Below are positions 1-8,906 of a DNA stretch of 64,000 bases, in pieces. Made by a program: the position numbers and the translations under genes. The stretch is taken from NCBI RefSeq assembly GCF_042665155.1, contig NZ_JBHTCG010000009.1, positions 221,967 to 285,966 on the forward strand, written 5' to 3'. The notes beneath the pieces are model-generated. The model did not search any database. It saw only the letters and a list, made by a program, of their open reading frames with translations, and was not told the DNA's origin. Within the stretch, counting starts at the first letter, position 1. Each line of letters opens with the position of its first letter. The DNA is from Sphaerisporangium rhizosphaerae. Its GTDB lineage: Bacteria > Actinomycetota > Actinomycetes > Streptosporangiales > Streptosporangiaceae.

Positions 1-2163
1 GTCGACCTGCTCGGGCGGGATGTCGAACACCCGGGCGGCGGTCGCCTGGTGGAAGTCGTGCCCGGACTCGAAGGCGGCGATGAGCGCCTCGTCCTGCGAC
101 AGGTGGGCCATGATGCGCAGCTCGATCTGGCTGTAGTCGGCCGTCAGCAGGCTTTCGTACCCCTCGCCGACCACGAAGCCCTGGCGGATGCGGCGGCCCT
201 CGGCGGTGCGGATGGGGATGTTCTGCAGATTGGGCTTCTCCGACGACAGGCGCCCGGTGGCCGCGATGATCTGGTTGTAGTAGGTGTGGATGCGCCCGTC
301 GTCGCCGACCTCCTTGATCAGGCCCTCGACGGTGGTGCGCAGCTTGGTCTGGTCGCGGTGGCGCAGCAGGATCGTCGGCAGCTCGTTGTCGGTCTGGGTG
401 GCCAGGGCGGCCAGCGCGTCGGCGTCGGTGGTGTAGCCGGTCTTGATCTTCTTGGTCTTGGGCAGTCCGAGCTTGACGAACAGGATCTCCTGGAGCTGCT
501 TGGGCGAGCCCAGGTTGAACTGCTCGCCGACGACGCGGTGGGCCTCCTCGACGGCCTGCTTGACCGCGGCGCCGAACTCGGCCTCCAGCCCGGTGAAGTA
601 GTCGCGGTCGGCGGCGATGCCGGCCCGCTCGAGCTCGGCGAGCACCCGCACCAGCGGCAGCTCGACCTCCTGCATCAGGCGGGTGCCGCCCCGGGGCGCG
701 AGATGGGCCTCCAGGGCCTCGGCGAGGTCACGCACGGCTTGGGCGCGGACGGCGAGCTCCTCCCCCGCGTTGTCGGCGGGGTCGTCGAACAGCGCCGCCT
801 GGCCGCCGGTGTCGGCCTCGGCGCGCAGCTCGCGGTGGAGGTAGCGCAGCACCAGGTCGTCCAGCGGGAACGAGCGCTGCCCGGGCATCGCCAGGTAGGC
901 GGCCAGAGCGGTGTCGCAGGTGAGACCGCGCAGGTCGAGCCCGTGCGCCCACAGGGCCAGCAGCGGGCCCTTGGCGTCGTGCAGGGCCTTGGGCCGCGAC
1001 TCGTCGGCCAGCCACCGGCCCAGCGCGTTCTCGTCGGCCTGGGTGAGGGCGCTCAGGTCGAGATAGGCGGCGCGCTGCCGCCCCTCGCCGTCGGTGGGCA
1101 CGGCGATGGCCAGCCCCTCGATGGTGCCCGTGCCGCTGCCGTAGGCGCCCTTGACCGCCAGCCCCGCGCGCCCCTCGGGCATGGCGGCCAGCCACGCCTC
1201 GACCTCGCCCGCGCCGAGCGCCGCCACCTCGACCTCGAAGCCGGACTCGGCCTCGGGCTCGGGGGTGCCGATGCTCTGGTAGAGCCGGTCGCGCAGGACG
1301 CGGAACTGCAGCGTGTCGAACAGCTTGTGGATCTCGTCGCGATCCCAGGTGCCCATCTTGAGGTCGGCCACGTCGACGTCCAGCGGGACGTCGCGGCGCA
1401 GCTCGGTGAGCTGGCGGTTGTGGATGACCTGCCCGAGGTGCTCGCGGAGCTTGTCGCCGACCTTGCCCTTGACCTCGTCGACCCGGTCGACCAGCTCGGT
1501 GAGCGAGCCGAACTCCTTGACCCACTTGGCGGCGGTCTTCTCGCCCACGCCGGGGATGTTGGGCAGGTTGTCGCTGGGGTCGCCGCGCAGCGCGGCGAAG
1601 TCGGGATATTGCGTGGGGGTCAGGCCGTACTTCTCCACGACGGCGTCGGGGTCGAAGCGGGTCATGTCGCTGATGCCGCGGCGGGTCATCAGCAGCGTGA
1701 TGCGGTCGTTGACGAGCTGCAGGGCGTCGCGGTCGCCGGTGACGATGAGCACGTTCATGTCGCGCTCGGCGGCCCGGTGGGCGAGGGTCGCGATGAGGTC
1801 GTCGGCCTCGTACCCGGCGAGCGAGAGGTGGGGGAGGCGCAGCGCGTCGAGCACCTCGAAGATCAGGCTGACCTGGCCGCGGAAGTCCTCCGGCGTCTCC
1901 TGCCGGTTGGCCTTGTACTGCTCGTACGCCTCGTGCCGGAAGGTGGGCTCGGACCTGTCGAAGCAGACGACGACGTGGGTCGGCCGCTCGTCGCGAAGGA
2001 CGTTGATCAGCATCGAGGTGAAGCCGTACACCGCCTCGGTGTGCTGGCCCTCGGTCGTCATGAGATTCGCGTCCTTCAGCGCGTAGAACGCGCGGTACGC
2101 GAGCGAGTGCCCGTCCAGCAGGAGCAGGCAGGGGCGTGAGGGGGTCGGTTCCTTCTTCGGCAC
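1..2163 (-). CDS. polA: DNA polymerase I, C-terminal end outside the window
   Basis: Replicative gap-filling and repair polymerase; 721 codons are visible of a family length near 900. The N-terminal 5'-nuclease (FEN-like) domain covers roughly residues 10-300. The middle domain lacks the acidic residues of a working 3'-5' exonuclease, as is usual for actinobacterial PolA, so proofreading is not expected. The polymerase domain begins near residue 520 and includes motif A (DYSQIELRIMAHLS, about residue 673); motifs B and C lie beyond the window edge. The GTG start at 2163 is fixed by an in-frame TAG four codons upstream. The neighbouring thioesterase is divergent, with 62 nt between the starts. 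Confidence 0.96.
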   Translation of the reverse strand, partial: MPKKEPTPSRPCLLLLDGHSLAYRAFYALKDANLMTTEGQHTEAVYGFTSMLINVLRDERPTHVVVCFDRSEPTFRHEAYEQYKANRQETPEDFRGQVSLIFEVLDALRLPHLSLAGYEADDLIATLAHRAAERDMNVLIVTGDRDALQLVNDRITLLMTRRGISDMTRFDPDAVVEKYGLTPTQYPDFAALRGDPSDNLPNIPGVGEKTAAKWVKEFGSLTELVDRVDEVKGKVGDKLREHLGQVIHNRQLTELRRDVPLDVDVADLKMGTWDRDEIHKLFDTLQFRVLRDRLYQSIGTPEPEAESGFEVEVAALGAGEVEAWLAAMPEGRAGLAVKGAYGSGTGTIEGLAIAVPTDGEGRQRAAYLDLSALTQADENALGRWLADESRPKALHDAKGPLLALWAHGLDLRGLTCDTALAAYLAMPGQRSFPLDDLVLRYLHRELRAEADTGGQAALFDDPADNAGEELAVRAQAVRDLAEALEAHLAPRGGTRLMQEVELPLVRVLAELERAGIAADRDYFTGLEAEFGAAVKQAVEEAHRVVGEQFNLGSPKQLQEILFVKLGLPKTKKIKTGYTTDADALAALATQTDNELPTILLRHRDQTKLRTTVEGLIKEVGDDGRIHTYYNQIIAATGRLSSEKPNLQNIPIRTAEGRRIRQGFVVGEGYESLLTADYSQIELRIMAHLSQDEALIAAFESGHDFHQATAARVFDIPPEQVD

Positions 2164-2225
2164 ACCCGCAGCCTAGTCTCCATGTACGACAGAACACGGC
2201 CGGCAGTGCAAGTGGAGGCCTCCCT

Positions 2226-2654
2226 TTGACCATGATGAAGCCCGAGGACCAGGCCCGCCTGGACGCGGTGTACGACGGTGACCACAAGGGCGCCTTGATC
2301 AGCTCCATGGGCATCGAGTTCCTGGAGGTCAGCGCCGAGCGTGTGGTCGCGCGCATGCCCGTCGAGGGCAACACCCAGCCGTACGGGCTGCTCCACGGCG
2401 GGGCCTCCTGCGTGCTGGCCGAGACCATCGGTTCCACCGGCGCCGCCGTGCACGCCGGCCCCGGCCGCCGGGCCGTCGGCGTCGAGATCAACGCCACCCA
2501 CCACCGGTCGGCCACCTCCGGCCACGTCACCGGGGTCGCCACGCGCCTGCATGGCGGGCGCACCATCGCGACCTACGACATCGAGATCACCGACGAGCAG
2601 GGACGCCGGGTCTGCACCTCGCGCCTCACCTGCATGCTCCGTGACGCCACGTGA
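2226..2654 (+). CDS. PaaI-type hotdog-fold thioesterase
   Basis: Small acyl-CoA thioesterase-like protein of about 142 residues, the usual single-hotdog length. The central helix carries the family signature (GLLHGGASCVLAETIGS), with HGG and the acidic residue of AET at the expected catalytic positions. The substrate cannot be read from sequence; PaaI relatives hydrolyse aromatic or phenylacetyl-type CoA esters. The TTG at 2226 is preferred because GGAGG (2214-2218) lies 7 nt upstream; ATG codons at 2232 and 2235 are in frame and possible. It is transcribed divergently from polA, next to which related actinobacteria also carry a thioesterase gene (remembered synteny). Confidence 0.88.
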   Translation: MTMMKPEDQARLDAVYDGDHKGALISSMGIEFLEVSAERVVARMPVEGNTQPYGLLHGGASCVLAETIGSTGAAVHAGPGRRAVGVEINATHHRSATSGHVTGVATRLHGGRTIATYDIEITDEQGRRVCTSRLTCMLRDAT

Positions 2655-2842
2655 CATTCCTCTCGTATCACGCTGCGATTTGCCACTCTCTTTGCACGGG
2701 AGCCTCATAGCTCGCTAGCGTTGTGACGCCAGAGCCCGTGGGTGGTCGAGTAGACAACGTGTGCGGCCGGGGAAGCCCTACATGGCCCCAAAGACCACCC
2801 GCGGGCTCCTTGCGTCCCCGAGGGCGCCCTGTGGACCTGAAA

Positions 2843-2877
2843 CGGCCCCCGGCGGCCGAGAAGCCGCGCGGGGGCCG
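2843..2877. terminator. Strong hairpin between thioesterase and glnQ-like gene
   Basis: A GC-rich stem of about 14 bp with one bulge (CGGCCCCCGGCGGC against GCCGCGCGGGGGCCG) and a six-base loop. It lies 21 nt past the stop of the amino-acid ABC operon on the minus strand and also downstream of the convergent thioesterase gene, so it could stop both. Confidence 0.7.
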
Positions 2878-2897
2878 GTGCGCCCGTCGTGACGGCC

Positions 2898-3698
2898 TCA
2901 GCGGGCCTGCGCCGAGGTCTCGCCGGCGCCGGACACGTCGTCGTCCGAATGCGTCGGGTCGAGCACCCGCCTGAGGAAGGTGCGCGTGCGCTCGTGCCGC
3001 GGAGCGCCGATCACCTGCTCCGGCGGCCCCTCCTCGACGACCACCCCGCCGTCCATGAACACCACGCGGTCGGCGACCTCCCGCGCGAAGCTCATCTCGT
3101 GCGTGACCACCAGCATCGTCATGCCGTCGCGGGCGAGTTTGCGCATGACCGACAGCACGTCCCCCACCAGCTCGGGGTCCAGCGCGGAGGTCGGCTCGTC
3201 GAACAGCATCAGGTCGGGGTCCATGGCGAGCGCCCGGGCGATCGCCACGCGCTGCTGCTGGCCGCCCGACAGCTGCGGCGGGAAGGCGTCGCACTTGTCG
3301 GCGACGCCGACCTTCTCCAGGTTGTCGCGGGCGATGCGCTCGGCGTCGCCCTTGCCCCGCTTGAGCACCCGCCGCTGGGCGATCATGACGTTCTGCAGCA
3401 CCGACATGTGCGGGAACAGGTTGAACGACTGGAACACCATGCCGAGCCTGCGCCGCGCCGCGTCGATGTCGACGTCGAGGTCGGTCAGCTCGACCCCGCC
3501 GACGCGGACCGTGCCCTTGCTGGGTTGCTCCAGCAGGTTGACGCACCTCAGCAGCGTCGACTTGCCCGACCCCGACGGGCCGATGATGCAGACGACCTGG
3601 CCCTGGTCGACCGTGAAGTCGATGCCCTTGAGCACCTCGAGTTCGCCGAAGGACTTGTGCAGGTCCTTGATCTCGACCGCGTGCGCCATCGCCGTCAC
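2898..3698 (-). CDS. Polar amino-acid ABC transporter ATP-binding protein
   Basis: Cytoplasmic ATPase of a polar amino-acid importer, 266 residues. Walker A is GPSGSGKST, the signature is LSGGQQQRVAIARAL and Walker B is DLMLFDEPTSALDPE; the H-loop lies in VVTHEMSFAREVAD. The overall pattern is that of the GlnQ/HisP/GluA group. It is the last gene of a three-gene operon; its start overlaps the permease stop by 4 nt, indicating translational coupling. The N-terminus has alternative methionines at residues 1 and 4. The substrate is not decided by the sequence; glutamate, glutamine or a related polar amino acid is likely. Confidence 0.94.
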   Translation of the reverse strand: MTAMAHAVEIKDLHKSFGELEVLKGIDFTVDQGQVVCIIGPSGSGKSTLLRCVNLLEQPSKGTVRVGGVELTDLDVDIDAARRRLGMVFQSFNLFPHMSVLQNVMIAQRRVLKRGKGDAERIARDNLEKVGVADKCDAFPPQLSGGQQQRVAIARALAMDPDLMLFDEPTSALDPELVGDVLSVMRKLARDGMTMLVVTHEMSFAREVADRVVFMDGGVVVEEGPPEQVIGAPRHERTRTFLRRVLDPTHSDDDVSGAGETSAQAR

Positions 3699-4546
3699 CG
3701 CCCCTTCGCCTGACGCTTCTCAAGGCGTCCCGCCAGGTACCCGAGCGGGATCGTGACCAGCAGGTACGTCAGGCCCACCACCATGATGGGCGTGGCGTTG
3801 GCCGTTGTGGACGCCAGGTCGTTGCCGAACTTGGTCAGCTCGACGTACTGACTGGTCACGCCGAGGAACAACACCAGCGAGGAGTCCTTGAGCAGCGCCA
3901 CGAACTGGTTGGTCGTCGGCGGGATGACGATGCGGATCGCCTGCGGGATGACCACCGTGACCATCGCCCGCCCGTGGGACATCCCCAGCGAGCGCGCGGC
4001 CTCCATCTGCCCCTTGGGCACGGCCTGCAGGCCGGCTCGCAGGGTCTCGGCCATGTAGGCCGCGCTGACGATCGTCAGGCCCAGGATGCCCTGGCCGTAC
4101 GTGCCGCCCGGAACCTCGAAGCCGGGGAAGGCGGACGGCAGGAAGAACACGAGCAAGAAGATCAGCAGCGCGGGGAGACCGCGGAAGATCTCGATGTAGA
4201 TGATCGCGATCCACCGGTACGGGCGCACCGAGGACAGCCGCATGAGCGCGAGCAGGAGCCCGCCCAGCGAGCCGAAGACGAAGCCGCCGACGGTGTAGAT
4301 GATCGTGTTCTTGAGCGCGACCGTGAAGAGCTCGGGGAACGCCTGCGCCGCCACATCGAACCTGGCGAAGTTCTCGGCGAGGTTCTTCCAGTTGGTCAGG
4401 AGCACGACTGCGACGAGCGCGAGGATCAGGATGACGTACTGGACGCCGCGGCTGATCCGCTGCTTCTTCCGGGGGCTGAGCCGCGACCCGCCGGGCGCGG
4501 GCCCGGCGGGTCCGGCCGACTCGGCCGTGATGGGCTGGTCGGTCAT
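3695..4546 (-). CDS. Polar amino-acid ABC transporter permease
   Basis: Inner-membrane channel subunit, 283 residues, HisM/GlnP type. After a hydrophilic Pro/Gly-rich N-tail come a first membrane helix (about residues 34-52) and several more. The EAA loop that docks the ATPase is visible as MEAARSLGMSHGRAM, followed by IPQAIRIVIPP, typical of the amino-acid permease family. Only one permease gene is present, so the complex is probably a homodimer. The gene lies between the binding-protein and ATPase genes, 4 nt after the former and overlapping the latter. Confidence 0.93.
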   Translation of the reverse strand: MTDQPITAESAGPAGPAPGGSRLSPRKKQRISRGVQYVILILALVAVVLLTNWKNLAENFARFDVAAQAFPELFTVALKNTIIYTVGGFVFGSLGGLLLALMRLSSVRPYRWIAIIYIEIFRGLPALLIFLLVFFLPSAFPGFEVPGGTYGQGILGLTIVSAAYMAETLRAGLQAVPKGQMEAARSLGMSHGRAMVTVVIPQAIRIVIPPTTNQFVALLKDSSLVLFLGVTSQYVELTKFGNDLASTTANATPIMVVGLTYLLVTIPLGYLAGRLEKRQAKGR

Positions 4547-4550
4547 GGAA

Positions 4551-5414
4551 TCAGGAGGCTCCGAGCTCGCCGGGCTTCTTGCCGAACCACTTGACGAAGA
4601 TCTGCTCGTAGGTGCCGTCGGACTTGGCCTTGGCGATCTCCTCGTTGATCACCTTGGCGAGGGCGTCGTTGCCCTTCTTCATGCCGATGCCGTACTGCTC
4701 GCCGGTGTCGAGGCTGGCGATCAGCTCGAACTTGGCGGCGATCTCGGGCTTCTTCAGCCAGGTGAGCACGACGGGAAGGTCCTGGACGATCACGTCGGCC
4801 TGGCCGGACTGCAGGCCGAGCAGTTCCTTGGGCGAGTCGGCGAACTCGGTCGGGTCGAAGCCCTTGCCCTTGACGTAGTCCAGGCCGGTGGTGGAGGCCT
4901 GCGCGCCGAGCTTGAGGTTCTTGGCCTTGACGTCCTCCAGCGACTTGGCGCCCGTGCCCTTCTTGGCCAGCAGGGCCTGCGTGGCGTCGAAGTAGGGGTC
5001 GGAGAACAACAGGTTCTTCTGACGCTCGGGAGTGATCGTCATGCCGGCGGCGGCGACGTCGCACTTGCCGGCGTTCAGGGCCGCGCCACTCTTGATCACC
5101 GCGAAGTCGATGTCCACGATGTCCTGGGTCACGCCGAGCTTCTTGGCCGCCAGGTCGACGATGTCGACGTCGAAGCCGACCGTCTTGTCGCCCTGCTTGA
5201 ACTGGAACGGCTCATAGGGCAGGTTGGTGCACGTGGTGAGCTTGCCCGGGTTGATCAGCTTGATCCCCGAGGCGGCCGGGGCACTGCCGGCCGGCGCGTT
5301 GGAGGCGGTGGCACCGGTGTCCGATCCGCCGCCGCAGGCGGAGAGAAGGCACGCGGCGCCCACGACGAGCGCCCCGATTGATGTCATACGGCGACGCCTG
5401 GACCAAAAGACCAC
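4551..5414 (-). CDS. Polar amino-acid ABC transporter substrate-binding lipoprotein
   Basis: Extracellular lipid-anchored receptor (family 3 solute-binding protein), 287 residues. A basic N-terminus (SRRRR) is followed by a hydrophobic stretch and the lipobox LLSACGG, so Lgt (encoded in this window) should modify that cysteine. The mature part shows family features such as FEPFQFKQGD-like ligand-loop sequence, GFDVDIVDLAAKKLG and QYGIGMKKGN. It heads the operon. The GTG/ATG choice is clear: an AGGAGGA Shine-Dalgarno lies just upstream, near 5420-5426. Confidence 0.93.
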   Translation of the reverse strand: MVFWSRRRRMTSIGALVVGAACLLSACGGGSDTGATASNAPAGSAPAASGIKLINPGKLTTCTNLPYEPFQFKQGDKTVGFDVDIVDLAAKKLGVTQDIVDIDFAVIKSGAALNAGKCDVAAAGMTITPERQKNLLFSDPYFDATQALLAKKGTGAKSLEDVKAKNLKLGAQASTTGLDYVKGKGFDPTEFADSPKELLGLQSGQADVIVQDLPVVLTWLKKPEIAAKFELIASLDTGEQYGIGMKKGNDALAKVINEEIAKAKSDGTYEQIFVKWFGKKPGELGAS

Positions 5415-5453
5415 AACGTCCTCCTCTTTAGCTGTATGTCGGAGTTAAGTTAA

Positions 5454-5464
5454 GTTACCGTAAC
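5454..5464. promoter_or_regulatory. GTTAC-C-GTAAC palindrome upstream of amino-acid ABC operon
   Basis: A perfect 5+1+5 inverted repeat 40 nt upstream of the binding-protein start. It sits in an AT-rich stretch that also contains a GTTAAGTTAAGTTAC direct repeat. It looks like a regulator binding site; the regulator is unknown. The halves resemble a GTnAC half-site but not a full GlnR box. Confidence 0.4.
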
Positions 5465-5563
5465 CCTGGCCATGGTCCCGCACCTGGTCACCAGGGGTAT
5501 TACCGGAAAGAAACGATCGCACAACACATCACCGCGCCTGGCGCTCCGGGATCATCGGAGGGT

Positions 5564-5569
5564 TAGTGT
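5564..5569 (+). promoter_or_regulatory. -10 box TAGTGT for leaderless lipoprotein mRNA
   Basis: TAGTGT ends 6 nt before the GTG at 5576, the spacing expected if transcription begins at the start codon. A GGAGGG (5557-5562) is 13 nt upstream, too far to be an efficient ribosome-binding site. Confidence 0.5.
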
Positions 5570-5575
5570 TCGATC

Positions 5576-6139
5576 GTGCGGGCGCCTCTCCTCCTGATGG
5601 GCTTCACGCTCATCGCATCCATGTCCCTGTCCCTGACCGGCTGCTCCAGCGCTTCCGGCGACCCCGGCAAGCCGACGCCGACGCCGTCCGCGACGTATGC
5701 CGTCCCCGCCGAGACCGCGCGGCCGGACGAGACGGTCATCAAGGCCCCGGTCGTGACGGACGGCCTGATGCGCTTCCGCGTCCTGGCTTTCCGCGACGGC
5801 ATGGCCAGCCTGGTGGGCAGTCACGCCGAGTGGCCGGCCAAGGGGCAGTACGTCCGCATCCGCGTCCTCGTCGAGAGCATCGACCGGAGCAACCAGCAGT
5901 TCGACGCCCGCCAGCAGCTGGCGATCGCCTCCGACGGCCGCTCCTTCCACATCGACCTGGCCGCCCAGACCACCAAGCGCCAGCCCTTCGAGCTGGTGGT
6001 CGGCAGTTTCGTGCGCATGGAGTTCGACCTGTGGTTCGACGTGCCCAAGGACGCCGAGATCACCAAGATGCGGTTGTTCGGCGAGCCTCCGCTCGGCGTC
6101 ATCGGCAAGTCCAAGGGCGTCGAGGTGACGATCCGCTGA
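5576..6139 (+). CDS. DUF4352-like secreted lipoprotein
   Basis: Predicted surface lipoprotein of 187 residues. The signal peptide ends in a lipobox (SLTGCSS). A Pro/Thr linker (KPTPTPSAT) precedes one beta-rich domain of about 130 residues. That domain resembles the DUF4352/telokin-like immunoglobulin fold: a run of short strands around YVRIRVLVESIDRSNQQF and a terminal segment giving changes relative to a dose-like strand pattern. No catalytic motif is visible and no function is assigned. The gene stands alone, divergent from the amino-acid ABC operon and convergent with the liv operon. The GTG start appears leaderless. Confidence 0.8.
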   Translation: MRAPLLLMGFTLIASMSLSLTGCSSASGDPGKPTPTPSATYAVPAETARPDETVIKAPVVTDGLMRFRVLAFRDGMASLVGSHAEWPAKGQYVRIRVLVESIDRSNQQFDARQQLAIASDGRSFHIDLAAQTTKRQPFELVVGSFVRMEFDLWFDVPKDAEITKMRLFGEPPLGVIGKSKGVEVTIR

Positions 6140-6207
6140 GCCTGGGCGCGTCACCGAGCCTGGACGCGTCGCTGCACGCGGACGCGTCGCCGCGCCGGGA
6201 CGCGCGA

Positions 6208-6237
6208 CGGCCCGGCCGAAGGCGTCCGGCCGGGCCG
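6208..6237. terminator. Bidirectional terminator-like hairpin downstream of liv operon
   Basis: Perfect 11-bp inverted repeat (CGGCCCGGCCG and CGGCCGGGCCG) with an 8-nt loop, between the convergent lipoprotein and livF genes. No U-tract follows, as is common in high-GC actinobacteria. Confidence 0.75.
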
Positions 6238-6269
6238 CTCAGAACCTCGCGACTCTCGCGCGGCACCCG

Positions 6270-6986
6270 TCAGTGGGCGCCGAGCTCGCCGCCCAGGTAG
6301 GCCTCGCGGACCTGCGGGTCGTCCAGCAGCTCCGAGGCGGCGGCCGACTTCACCACCCGCCCGGTCTCCAGGACGTACGCGCGGTGGGCGAGCTGCAGCG
6401 CCTGCTGGGCGTTCTGCTCGACCAGCAGCACGGTGGTGCCCCGGTTGTTGATCTCCTTGATGATCGAGAAGATCTGGGCGACCAGCATCGGCGCCAGGCC
6501 CATCGACGGCTCGTCCAGCAGCAGGACCTTCGGCTTGCTCATCAGCGCGCGGCCGATGGCGACCATCTGCTGCTCGCCGCCGGACATCGTGCCGCCCGCC
6601 TGGTTCTTGCGCTCGGCCAGCCGCGGGAACAGCTCGAAGACCTCGTCGAGGTCCTTGGTGAGGTCGCCGCTGCGGGTGTAGGCGCCCATCAGCAGGTTCT
6701 CGGTGACGGTCATGCCGGGGAACACCCCGCGGCCCTCCGGGGACTGCCCGATGCCGGCCAGCACCCGCTTGTGCCCGGGAAGCTTGCTGATGTCCTTGCC
6801 GTCGAAGGTGACCGTGCCCGACGACAGGGGCCGCAGGCCCGAGATGGTCTTGAGGGTCGTCGTCTTGCCGGCGCCGTTTGCGCCGATGAGCGTGACGATC
6901 TCACCCTCGGCGACCTCGAGCGAGATGCCCTTGATCGCCTCGATCTTGCCGTAGTGGACGTGCATGTCCTTGACTTCAAGAAGCAT
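6270..6986 (-). CDS. livF: Branched-chain amino-acid ABC transporter ATP-binding protein LivF
   Basis: One of two ATPases energising a high-affinity Leu/Ile/Val-type importer, 238 residues, the normal LivF length. It has Walker A GANGAGKTT, signature MSGGEQQMVAIGRAL, Walker B KVLLLDEPSMGLAP and the LivF-typical VEQNAQQAL segment. It is the last gene of a five-gene operon (binding protein, two permeases, two ATPases). Its ATG lies 11 nt inside the end of livG, so translation is probably coupled. Amide or short-peptide substrates are also known for this family. Confidence 0.95.
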   Translation of the reverse strand: MLLEVKDMHVHYGKIEAIKGISLEVAEGEIVTLIGANGAGKTTTLKTISGLRPLSSGTVTFDGKDISKLPGHKRVLAGIGQSPEGRGVFPGMTVTENLLMGAYTRSGDLTKDLDEVFELFPRLAERKNQAGGTMSGGEQQMVAIGRALMSKPKVLLLDEPSMGLAPMLVAQIFSIIKEINNRGTTVLLVEQNAQQALQLAHRAYVLETGRVVKSAAASELLDDPQVREAYLGGELGAH

Positions 6987-7758
6987 CTGCGGGAGCCCCC
7001 AAGTACGCCTCGATGACCCGCGGGTCGTTCTGCACCTCGGCGGGGAGACCGTCGGCGATCTTCTGCCCGAAGTCCAGCACCGCGATGCGGTCGCTGATGC
7101 CCATGACCAGGGCCATGTCGTGCTCGATCAGCAGGACCGTGCGGCCGGCGTCGCGGATCTTGCGGATCAGGCCCTGCAGGGACTCCTTCTCGGCCGGGTT
7201 CATGCCCGCCGCGGGCTCGTCCAGCAGCAACAGCTTGGGCTTGGTGGCGAGCGCCCGCGCGATCTCCAGCCGCCGCTGGTCGCCGTAGGGCAGGTTCTTG
7301 GCCGTCTCGCCGGAGCGGTTGCCGATGCCGACGAACTCCAGCAGCTCGTGGGCCAGGGCCTTGCCGTCGCGCTCCTCGTGGCGGTGCCACGGCAGGCCGA
7401 GGGCGGCGCTGAACATGCCGGCGCGGTGGTGGGCGTCGGCGCCCACCATGACGTTCTCCAGGGCGGACATGTTGTGGAACAGCCGGATGTTCTGGAACGT
7501 GCGGGCGATGCCGCGCTTGGTGACCTTGAACCGCTTCATGCCGTCGATGCGGTCGCCGTCGAACACCACCTGGCCGGACGTCGGGCGGTAGACGCCGGTG
7601 ACGACGTTGAACACCGTCGTCTTGCCGGCGCCGTTCGGCCCGATGAGGGCGAAGATCTCACCCTCGTTGATCGTCAGCTCCACCTCACGCAGCGCGGTGA
7701 CGCCGCCGAACTGCATCTTGACCTTCTGCAGCTGCAGAATCGGACGCGGATCGCTCAT
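6976..7758 (-). CDS. livG: Branched-chain amino-acid ABC transporter ATP-binding protein LivG
   Basis: Second ATPase of the liv importer, 260 residues. Walker A is GPNGAGKTT, Walker B is LLLLDEPAAGMNP and the extended LivG-specific region (IARTFQNIRLFHNMSALENV) is present. The ABC signature region reads LPYGDQRRLEIARAL, the form usual in LivG rather than LSGGQ. The ATG at 7758 forms an ATGA overlap with the livM stop; an open frame continues upstream but only as an out-of-register copy of livM DNA. It works as a heterodimer with LivF. Confidence 0.95.
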   Translation of the reverse strand: MSDPRPILQLQKVKMQFGGVTALREVELTINEGEIFALIGPNGAGKTTVFNVVTGVYRPTSGQVVFDGDRIDGMKRFKVTKRGIARTFQNIRLFHNMSALENVMVGADAHHRAGMFSAALGLPWHRHEERDGKALAHELLEFVGIGNRSGETAKNLPYGDQRRLEIARALATKPKLLLLDEPAAGMNPAEKESLQGLIRKIRDAGRTVLLIEHDMALVMGISDRIAVLDFGQKIADGLPAEVQNDPRVIEAYLGAPADAS

Positions 7759-8906
7759 TTCGCTGCCCCTTCGGCTGCTGCGGTGTGGGCATCCGGCGCA
7801 GGAACCTCGGCGCCCATGGCGCCCATGCCGCCCGTTCCCTCCGCCAGCTCCGCTCTGCGGCGCCGTGAGGGCAGCAGGCCCTCGGGCCGGAAGATCATCA
7901 AGGCGACCAGCGCGGCGCCGAACACCATGATGCGGTATTCGGAGAGCCCGCGGAACCGCTCGGGCAACCAGGCGACGAGGAACGCGCCCAGGATGACGCC
8001 CGGGATGTTGCCCGAGCCGCCCATCACGACCGCCGCCAGGATGGTCGCCGACAGCATGAAGAGGAAGTCGTTCGGGTTGATCGAGATCGTCTTGGAGGCC
8101 CAGACGACGCCCATGGCGCCGCCGATCGAGGCGCCGATCGCGAAGGCCAGCAGCTTGAACTTGAAGGTCGGCACGCCCATGACCTCGGCGGCGTCCTCGT
8201 CCTCGCGGATGGCGGCCCACGCGCGGCCGACCCGGCTCTTCTCCCAGCGCTTGACGAAGATGATGATGGCCGTGGCCACCACCACCAGCAGGTAGTAGTA
8301 CGGCCGGGGGTCCAGCACCCCGTAGTGGAAGATGTCCACCCCGAAGACCGTGACGCCGTCGATGCTCGGCGGGTGCGGGATGCCCGCGATGCCGCGGGGG
8401 CCGCCGATGGCGTCGGTGTTCTCGGCCGTCTGGCGGACGATCTCACCGAAGCCGAGCGTCACGATGGCCAGGTAGTCGCCGCGAAGGCGCAGCGTAGGCC
8501 CACCCAGCACCACCCCGGACAGCGCCGACAGGATCACGCCGGCGACGAGGATCTCCCAGAAGTTCAGCCCCATGCGGGTGCCGAGCAGCGCCATCGAGTA
8601 GCCGCCGATGGCGAAGAACGCGACGTACCCGAGGTCGAGCAGGCCGGCCTGGCCGACGACCACGTTGAGGCCGATCGCGAGCACCACGTACGTGCCGATG
8701 GGGAAGAACAGGACGCTGGCCCAGTCGCTGTACGGCGACATGATCGGGCCGAGGGACTCGGTGGGCAGCAGCAGCGCCGCGATGAACAGCACGACGTAGA
8801 GCGTCCAGCGCTGCCAGCCCGGGGCGGTCGCCCACCGGTCACGGACGCCGTCGATGAACGCCGAGAAGGCGTTCCTGCCGTTGGTGATCGTCGTGTTCGT
8901 GCTCAT
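7755..8906 (-). CDS. livM: Branched-chain amino-acid ABC transporter permease LivM
   Basis: Membrane channel subunit of 383 residues. It has a hydrophilic N-terminal extension of about 35 residues, then eight or so membrane helices. The LivM signatures GLNVVVGQAGLLDLGYVAFF and GDYLAIVTLGFGEI are present, with the EAA-like coupling loop at WAAIREDEDAAEVMG. The C-terminal 35 residues are Ala/Glu/Gly-rich and look disordered. The start overlaps the livH stop by 4 nt. Confidence 0.95.
   Translation of the reverse strand: MSTNTTITNGRNAFSAFIDGVRDRWATAPGWQRWTLYVVLFIAALLLPTESLGPIMSPYSDWASVLFFPIGTYVVLAIGLNVVVGQAGLLDLGYVAFFAIGGYSMALLGTRMGLNFWEILVAGVILSALSGVVLGGPTLRLRGDYLAIVTLGFGEIVRQTAENTDAIGGPRGIAGIPHPPSIDGVTVFGVDIFHYGVLDPRPYYYLLVVVATAIIIFVKRWEKSRVGRAWAAIREDEDAAEVMGVPTFKFKLLAFAIGASIGGAMGVVWASKTISINPNDFLFMLSATILAAVVMGGSGNIPGVILGAFLVAWLPERFRGLSEYRIMVFGAALVALMIFRPEGLLPSRRRRAELAEGTGGMGAMGAEVPAPDAHTAAAEGAAK

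Noticed and set aside
49..2139. 696-codon plus-strand frame opposite polA
   Set aside because: Same GC-bias shadow; the minus strand encodes an uninterrupted PolA.
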